This document shows, one piece after another, positions 7,498 to 12,262 of a stretch of 12,262 bases of DNA. The number at the start of each line of letters is the position of its first letter. Position 1 is the first letter of the stretch. Position numbers and translations under genes: made by a program. Origin of the DNA: Deltaproteobacteria bacterium (GTDB taxonomy: Bacteria > Desulfobacterota > UBA8473); assembly GCA_030623035.1 (NCBI GenBank), contig JAUXFK010000065.1, positions 1 to 12,262 of the forward strand, read 5' to 3'. Under the pieces are notes generated by a model that made no database searches, was not told the DNA's origin, and worked only from the letters and a program-made list of their open reading frames with translations.

Positions 7498-7513
7498 AGC
7501 GTTACCCCCCCTA
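7498..7513 (-). promoter_or_regulatory. G-tract ribosome binding site that sets a TTG start
   Basis: The minus strand carries seven consecutive G (7511-7505) beginning inside the TAG stop codon of the RNase Z-like gene, then TAACGCT, then TTG. This places a purine ribosome-binding tract 7 nt before the TTG start and makes the two genes translationally linked. No ATG or GTG in this frame lies close by. Confidence 0.5.
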
Positions 7514-8263
7514 CACCTCTACCCTCATCAAATCCTCTGCCACAATTATCTCTCCCTGGTAAGCCTTCCTGGCTTGATCTAGAATGTTATATAGATCACA
7601 TATGGGATAGATGTGTGTGAGTACAAGTCTCTTTACATCTGCCTCTTTAGCAATCCGTCCTGCCAATGAAGGAGTAAGATGTCCATTGACCTTAAATTCA
7701 TCCGGGAATGAACATTCAAGAACCAAAAGATCACTTCCCCTCGCAAGCTCTACGATATTGTCACAATAGTCCGTGTCACCCGAATAAACGATGCTCTTTC
7801 CCTCAAACTCCAACCGGTAACCAACACAGTTTACATCTTGGTGGTAAAGAGGCCTTGACTCTACCCGTACGCCATTAAATCTCACTTGAGATTCATTGAC
7901 CTCTTTGATATTCACAGAAAAAGGTGTATCTTTAAGGGTAGGAAAGAGCCTTTCCATATTTTCGTAGAACCTTCTTATGCCAACCGGGCCTGTAATATTG
8001 AGGTCGTTCTTCCTAATGGGGTAATCGTATTTATTCGCAAAGATAATCTCCGGCAGATCGTTGATATGATCCGGATGGTCTACATGGGTATAAAAGACAT
8101 GATCGATTTGATGGTAGTCGATACCAGCCTTTGGGAGTTGGTAAGTCGTACCACTGCCGCTATCAAATAGGATCGGCTTATTTCTTACCTGTACACACAA
8201 ACCAGGAGCCGATCTCTTTGAAGTGGGCACCCCAACCCCGGAACCCAATATAATGAGTTGCAC
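7511..8263 (-). CDS. RNase Z-like metallo-beta-lactamase protein
   Basis: This 250-residue protein has the RNase Z-type MBL layout: MQLIILGSGVGVP at the N-terminus (G7, G9, P13), FDSGSGT (33-39), and the metal motif at 59-66. Other ligands are H141, D163 (YSGDTD), H195 (GHLTP) and H217 (LTHIYP). The metal motif reads THVDHPDH instead of THxHxDH, so one extra residue separates the first His from HxDH. It lacks an obvious tRNA-binding exosite arm and is shorter than tRNase Z (about 300), so it is better called a phosphodiesterase or hydrolase of the RNase Z/arylsulfatase-like group than tRNA 3' endonuclease. The start codon is GTG at 8263 with AGGGTGG about 5-7 nt upstream. It opens operon B directly behind a terminator-like hairpin. 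Confidence 0.82.
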   Translation of the reverse strand: MQLIILGSGVGVPTSKRSAPGLCVQVRNKPILFDSGSGTTYQLPKAGIDYHQIDHVFYTHVDHPDHINDLPEIIFANKYDYPIRKNDLNITGPVGIRRFYENMERLFPTLKDTPFSVNIKEVNESQVRFNGVRVESRPLYHQDVNCVGYRLEFEGKSIVYSGDTDYCDNIVELARGSDLLVLECSFPDEFKVNGHLTPSLAGRIAKEADVKRLVLTHIYPICDLYNILDQARKAYQGEIIVAEDLMRVEV

Positions 8264-8283
8264 TTAAACCACCCTGTCTTTAT

Positions 8284-8326
8284 AAAAAAAAGCGAACCAA
8301 CATGAGATTAACCCACGGATGTTCGC
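8284..8326 (-). terminator. Intrinsic terminator or attenuator after the VWA gene
   Basis: On the minus strand GCGAAC (8326-8321) pairs with GTTCGC (8297-8292) around a 23-nt loop and is followed at once by eight T (8291-8284). The stem is only 6 bp and the loop is large, so it is moderate at best. It lies 109 bp beyond the VWA stop codon and 20 bp before the GTG of the RNase Z-like gene, with that gene's ribosome binding site 8 nt past the T-run. No promoter can fit between the two, so operon B would be read through it or from a promoter upstream of the hairpin. I see no convincing -35/-10 pair in the rest of the gap (8327-8434), which is AT-rich. Confidence 0.5.
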
Positions 8327-8434
8327 CCTATCCTCCATCAATTCATGTCGAAAATCGTTTTTTACTAAATATTACCGAACCAGGAAAAGCCAATATTTCA
8401 AAATTCTTATAAAGTCTAACATAATCGCCCATTA

Positions 8435-10036
8435 TTATACTGGATTCACATTAAAATAATCCTTGATCTTCCCGAGAACTATTTTGGGGATATCCTCCTT
8501 CTTATTCACGCTATACACTGAGATATTCTGCATCTCTTTCACTGCCCCTTTGAACCTCTTTATAAATCTATTATCATTACCAATATAGACAGTCGTTATC
8601 CTGTTGTCTATATCTGAAAGATAATCTATTACTTTTTTCAGGTTTGAGATCTGCATATCCGTTATTATAAAGATGTCCGTCTTTGATTTTGTCCTGAGGG
8701 ATTCCAAATCTTTAAGTCTTAGATTTGTACCTCCACCAAAGTATCTACAAATGGTGCGGTATATATCCTTTCTATTGGTAGTGAAATCAAGAAGCTCCTT
8801 TCCCCCGGCATTGGCATCACTAAAATTATACACTGCCACCTTGGACTCTGATCTTAGATATGCATCAGACGCACATCCCGCTCCCAAGACCGCATAGGAT
8901 AAATTAACCGTTGGGTTAACCATGCTCCCGGATGAATCAATCACGATAACACAATCCGGGGTACCCTCTATTTCACCAAATACCTCCCCCTCTCTTTTAT
9001 TCCAGATTTGTGTTATCCCTGGTATTATCTTCCCAAAACTTGTCCAAATATCAATATCCTCAAAGGGCTTTCCAACCTCCCATGGCGAATGGGAATATGG
9101 ATGTAAAAAACCGTTTTTTTCCATTGGAACCATCTTTATGGGAATGCTATAATTCTCTGCCAGTTTCATATAGAAAAGCATATCCGCATCAATGGGCTCT
9201 CCTTTTCCTCTGCCCATCCCCGATGTATTCCCTACTCCCAAGTCCTTCAATTCATCCTCAAAATCCGAGATTATTTCCTTAAACTCTTCAATGCTGCTTG
9301 TCCGGCCTGCAAAATCCCTCAGGCCGGCTTCAATCTCTTCTCCTGAATAGTTTGAAAGGCCATGCTCCCCCATAATATTTTGCTGATTGTTACCAGATTC
9401 TTTTTCCTGCTTTTCAACCTCTAAGAGGCATAAAATGGTTCTGGAGAAACTCTTTATGCTCTTTTTCCATCTCGTCTTATCCAAATATGGAATCCTGGAC
9501 AGTCTATTGGCAATGTCATCATAACCTGAAATATTCAGATCGATCCCCCAAATCTTTTGATACAAAGAGAAAATTGCCATATCTAATTTTCTACTGCCTA
9601 TAGTGGAATCCCAATTATCGAGATACTTATAGAGTTCTGGTATTTTTGTCTCCTTCTCTTTAATACAGTAAGTATTTGCGACAATATCCATAAAATAGCC
9701 AGTTGCACATTTAACCATCTCCGGATCTTTTATTACCTTTTTTACTTCGGAATATAGGGCGATATGTGTGTTGAAATCCCATGGACAATAGGTATAATGG
9801 CTTGTCCCATGATCTAAAAGGGATTCAACTACATCCTCTTTAGGCATTACCTGACCCAGCTTCTCACAGATCCATGGATTTACCATGATCTGCTTCCCCT
9901 TCATCTCGATAGCAACTGCCTCTTCACTCTCCATAACCATGGGTGCGGGTATTTGGGGAAAGAGGTGTTTTTTTTTGATTTTCGGCCAGATTTTATCGAT
10001 TAAAATGCTGAGCGAATCCATCGCCTCTGAGTTCAT
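8435..10036 (-). CDS. VWA-domain protein, MoxR-associated, with HGTSH N-terminal motif
   Basis: This 533-residue protein ends in a von Willebrand A domain (about 360-515). Its MIDAS is complete: DSSGS at 367-371, T437 in FGGGTNL, and D460 in IITD. The N-terminal part has LLDHGTSHYTYCPWD (73-87), where H76xxxH80 stands at the place of an HExxH-like motif in metallopeptidase-VWA (DUF2201-like) proteins but lacks the Glu. Residues 205-285 are charged and probably flexible (EKQEKESGNNQQ; GMGRGKGE). There is no signal peptide or membrane helix. It resembles CoxE-type and other VWA partners of MoxR ATPases, which work together in metal-centre insertion or complex remodelling. The ATG at 10036 has AGGAG 6 nt upstream. 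It lies 28 bp after the GXGXG gene and is the last gene of operon A. Confidence 0.82.
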   Translation of the reverse strand: MNSEAMDSLSILIDKIWPKIKKKHLFPQIPAPMVMESEEAVAIEMKGKQIMVNPWICEKLGQVMPKEDVVESLLDHGTSHYTYCPWDFNTHIALYSEVKKVIKDPEMVKCATGYFMDIVANTYCIKEKETKIPELYKYLDNWDSTIGSRKLDMAIFSLYQKIWGIDLNISGYDDIANRLSRIPYLDKTRWKKSIKSFSRTILCLLEVEKQEKESGNNQQNIMGEHGLSNYSGEEIEAGLRDFAGRTSSIEEFKEIISDFEDELKDLGVGNTSGMGRGKGEPIDADMLFYMKLAENYSIPIKMVPMEKNGFLHPYSHSPWEVGKPFEDIDIWTSFGKIIPGITQIWNKREGEVFGEIEGTPDCVIVIDSSGSMVNPTVNLSYAVLGAGCASDAYLRSESKVAVYNFSDANAGGKELLDFTTNRKDIYRTICRYFGGGTNLRLKDLESLRTKSKTDIFIITDMQISNLKKVIDYLSDIDNRITTVYIGNDNRFIKRFKGAVKEMQNISVYSVNKKEDIPKIVLGKIKDYFNVNPV

Positions 10037-10064
10037 ATTACTCCTGATAAGACTTTAAATAAGA

Positions 10065-10787
10065 TTATAGCCGATGACTATCAAGCGAAGAGGAATTGTT
10101 GTATAAAGGATGAATGGGTTTCCCCATTTCGTAAATCCTGCCATTTATCATCTTTCCCATGCTCCTAATCCTTCCATCTACCCGGATTTCACCGGACATC
10201 ATCCACTCCGCTGTATGGTAACCCGCATACTTCTCGATCGTTATCTTCCCCTTTCTCATACCAGAACCTGCCCAATCTCCGACACTCCCCTTTATAATCA
10301 GTTCCCCCCCTTCCAATCTCGCTCCTGCGAAATTCCCTATGCTACCATCTACAATCAACTTCTTTCCCGCTGGGAGTCTATAACCGATGAGGTGTAACCT
10401 TCGTTGTAACTCAGATAGGTTTAGGGTAATCTCATTTTCTTTAGCATAGTTGCATAAAGCGGATATATAGATACCGGATGGCCCCGTAATGAGATAAGGT
10501 AATTTCTCATTCGAGTCTAGCTCATAACAGAATTCCTCAATATCCTCAACACCGTAATCCATATCCGCTATGACCGCTTCAGCCCTGGAATAGGCTTCTG
10601 CCAATCTGTTGCGCTCTACAACCCATATGAGGCTCTTTACCTCTTCTTCCACCACCTTTTCATAACCAGCGATAATCTCTTCCATCACCTTGTCTTTTGA
10701 CTCTATTATTCTATCTAAAGGAATATCTCTCCTTTTGGGTTGATAGTCCTTAAATCTTTCAAAAGGGTTCTTCACCGACATCTCCAC
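10065..10787 (-). CDS. GXGXG beta-helix protein (FwdC / GltB C-terminal-like)
   Basis: This 240-residue protein has two parts. Residues about 20-135 are mostly helical and charged, with no motif I recognise. From about 143 to 225 it has repeated turns of the GXGXG type: VDGSIGNFAGARLEGG, IIKGSVGDWAGSGMRKG, KYAGYHTAEWMMSG and VDGRIRSMGKMINGRI. This is the right-handed beta-helix of the glutamate synthase C-terminus and formylmethanofuran dehydrogenase subunit C. Here it is detached from either enzyme and sits between MoxR and VWA genes, so a scaffold or interaction role is more likely than a catalytic one. It overlaps the MoxR gene by 29 bp. The start is uncertain: GTG at 10787, ATG at 10781 and GTG at 10775 are in frame, and the last has GGAG at better spacing. 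Confidence 0.78.
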   Translation of the reverse strand: MEMSVKNPFERFKDYQPKRRDIPLDRIIESKDKVMEEIIAGYEKVVEEEVKSLIWVVERNRLAEAYSRAEAVIADMDYGVEDIEEFCYELDSNEKLPYLITGPSGIYISALCNYAKENEITLNLSELQRRLHLIGYRLPAGKKLIVDGSIGNFAGARLEGGELIIKGSVGDWAGSGMRKGKITIEKYAGYHTAEWMMSGEIRVDGRIRSMGKMINGRIYEMGKPIHPLYNNSSSLDSHRL

Positions 10788-12117
10788 TTCGCTTCAATTT
10801 TTTTAAGCGCATTATATCATTTTTAATCTCAGCATAGACAGGATGATCTCCTTCGACCGGCTCTAAATCTTCTCCATTAATGATTCTATAGCCCACAGCA
10901 AATGCACGCTTTATATCTTCCTTCTGTTCATAATACCTATGGAAAACCTCATTTACTGCCTCTTTAGCGAGATAAATCTGAAGAGGATCATTCCTTTTGT
11001 TCTTTTCCCTCTTTACAATGAAATCATCTTTCCATTGAACTCTGTGCGCAATAGTATATGGGATAACTGTTTTTACCTCTTCTAAATCTACCTCACTTCT
11101 CCCCCATAACCAGGCAATGGACTGGGCATAGCTTTTAATGCTTGAAGGAAGCCTATTGGATGCACAGTTCCTAACTTCATGACACAGGTAACCCGAATAA
11201 TGACAACCCTCCTCACAAACCTCATTAGAACGTTTCTGCCCATATTTAAAGCAAAAAGACAACTCCGCTAGGAACATGATCGTAAAAGCACTGGCATCCA
11301 TGTCGAAATCCAGCCGGCGTATCTCTGATTCTATCTTTCTTCTCTCATCATGATGGATCGTATCAATTCCGAATTCCTTTTTGAGATAGACGCCAAACTG
11401 CTCACAAATTTCTTCAATCTGAGGGAGTTTCCTTTCATAGGATATCTTACTTTTTAACACCTTTTCTAATCTCTTTTCATACAGAGGGTTTCTAAGTATA
11501 TTTTCTTTATTATTATCTGCTATTATGAAAGATAAATTTGGACCAGGATGTTTTGATTCCACCACGATATCGAATCTATCCAACAAAGGGGCAATGATGG
11601 TATTTGTTCCTCTGTCTTGATAATTGGCGGTTGCAAAGAGACAGTATTCTTCATTTATCAATATCTCATTGAGATACCCCCAATTCCCTCTATCGATTCC
11701 ATCGAGAATCATACTCTGTTTTGTTTCAGGGAGTCGATTTATTTCATCCACAATCTTAACCGGCAGTTGTGAAAAGTTACTCCAGACCACTTCTTCTATA
11801 CCACGGTTGATCTTTCCGAGATCAGGTCTGCCAACAATCTTCTCCTCGGTTTGCTCAGGGTGGCCAGGCACCTCACTACTCCAGATAATTGCCAGTGGAT
11901 ATCTATACAATAAAGAACCCGCATACTCGGCTGAAGTCGTCTTTCCAAGCCCTGGTTCTCCTAATATTAGTTCTTTCCCTCTGTTTAGCCCGGTAAGTAA
12001 AGTAAAAAGTACTGTAGAGTTTAACTTCTCTCCTCTTATTTCAATATCCGGACGATTTAAGTATAGATTTTCATCTATAAAATCATATATTTCTCTGACT
12101 TTCTTCTGAGATTCCAT
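10759..12117 (-). CDS. MoxR-type AAA+ ATPase with Cys/His-rich insert
   Basis: This 452-residue protein is a MoxR-family AAA+ ATPase. Walker A is GEPGLGKT (53-60), Walker B is VKIVDEINR (120-128, with D124 and E125), sensor 1 is ATANYQDRGT (162-171), and the arginine-finger region is LLDRFD (179-184). These are the residues expected for ATP binding and hydrolysis in a ring. After the core, a cluster C301-x3-C305-H306-x5-C312-H313-x4-C318 could bind Zn or an Fe-S cluster, which is unusual for a MoxR protein. MoxR ATPases act with VWA proteins as chaperones, for example CoxD/CoxE in CO dehydrogenase maturation; the VWA partner is two genes downstream. The ATG at 12117 has only a weak Shine-Dalgarno. 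The 82 bp upstream, before the repeat, show no clear promoter. Confidence 0.88.
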   Translation of the reverse strand: MESQKKVREIYDFIDENLYLNRPDIEIRGEKLNSTVLFTLLTGLNRGKELILGEPGLGKTTSAEYAGSLLYRYPLAIIWSSEVPGHPEQTEEKIVGRPDLGKINRGIEEVVWSNFSQLPVKIVDEINRLPETKQSMILDGIDRGNWGYLNEILINEEYCLFATANYQDRGTNTIIAPLLDRFDIVVESKHPGPNLSFIIADNNKENILRNPLYEKRLEKVLKSKISYERKLPQIEEICEQFGVYLKKEFGIDTIHHDERRKIESEIRRLDFDMDASAFTIMFLAELSFCFKYGQKRSNEVCEEGCHYSGYLCHEVRNCASNRLPSSIKSYAQSIAWLWGRSEVDLEEVKTVIPYTIAHRVQWKDDFIVKREKNKRNDPLQIYLAKEAVNEVFHRYYEQKEDIKRAFAVGYRIINGEDLEPVEGDHPVYAEIKNDIMRLKKLKRSGDVGEEPF

Positions 12118-12199
12118 TTTTGCTTATCTGTATGCCCGCCTTTCATCTTACTTAGTGCCCATCCATAAGTGGCCCTTTTGCCCAATCTCTGTGTCAGGC

Positions 12200-12262
12200 T
12201 CAGATTTTAATCCTCGAAATATGTCAATATATTCCTGTGGTTAAAATCTTCGCCTTCCTTGA
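12200..12262. repeat. 63-bp direct repeat, right copy (reaches the window edge)
   Basis: This is the second copy of the repeat at 98-160, same orientation, 61 of 63 identical, with the dyad GATTTTAA (12203-12210) and TTAAAATC (12241-12248). It lies 82 bp upstream of the MoxR start, so the pair encloses all eleven genes. Identity continues to the last base of the window, so the repeat may be longer. On the minus strand one substitution creates TTGACA, but a TAAAAT follows only 12 bp later, which is too close for a sigma-70 promoter. Confidence 0.8.

Noticed and set aside
7495..7513. Programmed frameshift at the seven-G tract joining the RNase Z-like and Cys-rich proteins
   Set aside because: The TAG stop codon begins before the G tract, so slippage on the tract could not bypass it. 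The tract is better explained as a ribosome binding site.
11624..12109. 161-codon plus-strand frame opposite the MoxR gene
   Set aside because: It is antisense to the Walker A and B region. The Ser/Pro-rich composition is that expected of a shadow frame.
12203..12248. Possible sigma-70 promoter (TTGACA and TAAAAT on the minus strand) in the right repeat
   Set aside because: The spacer is only 12 bp, and the left repeat copy has TGGACA, so the match is probably chance.

Overview
The window looks like a piece of an anaerobic bacterial chromosome. All eleven genes I can support lie on the minus strand, so transcription runs from high to low coordinates. The oxygen-sensitive Fe-S enzymology (a NuoEFG-type NADH module and a BadF/BcrA/HgdC-type ATPase), frequent AGA/AGG arginine codons, moderate-to-low GC by eye, and a CGTCATTCCGG...CCGGAATCCAG-type palindromic repeat at the left edge would fit a syntrophic or sulfate-reducing Desulfobacterota-like bacterium. 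That assignment is an inference; no rRNA or tRNA is present to settle it.

Layout, in order of transcription. (A) 12117-8435: a MoxR-type AAA+ ATPase with a Cys/His-rich insert, a protein ending in a GXGXG beta-helix (the GltB C-terminal / FwdC-type fold), and a VWA protein with an intact MIDAS and an N-terminal HGTSH motif. The genes overlap or are 28 bp apart, so they are one operon. A terminator-like hairpin with a run of eight U follows at 8284-8326. (B) 8263-4623: an RNase Z-like metallo-beta-lactamase protein (GTG start), a Cys-rich protein resembling a small 2-hydroxyacyl-CoA dehydratase/benzoyl-CoA reductase-type subunit (TTG start), a compact HgdC/BcrA-like activator ATPase overlapping it by 4 bp, a glyoxalase II-like metallo-beta-lactamase protein, and a Cys-rich protein with a YkgJ-like metal-binding signature. 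(C) 4462-1259: a soluble NADH-oxidising module of NuoE-, NuoF- and NuoG/HoxU-like proteins. (D) 1169-177: a DHH/DHHA1-type phosphoesterase.

Working model (inference): operon A looks like a MoxR/VWA metallochaperone or remodelling machine with an unusual GXGXG partner. Operon B pairs an ATP-driven one-electron activator with a Cys-rich partner. Operon C could supply electrons from NADH. Together they could mature or reductively reactivate a low-potential metalloenzyme, much as CoxD/CoxE serve CO dehydrogenase and HgdC serves HgdAB. No catalytic target enzyme lies in the window.

The whole gene block is bracketed by two nearly identical 63-bp direct repeats (98-160 and 12200-12262, 61/63 identical), each with internal dyad symmetry. 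The right copy runs into the window edge, so its true extent is unknown.
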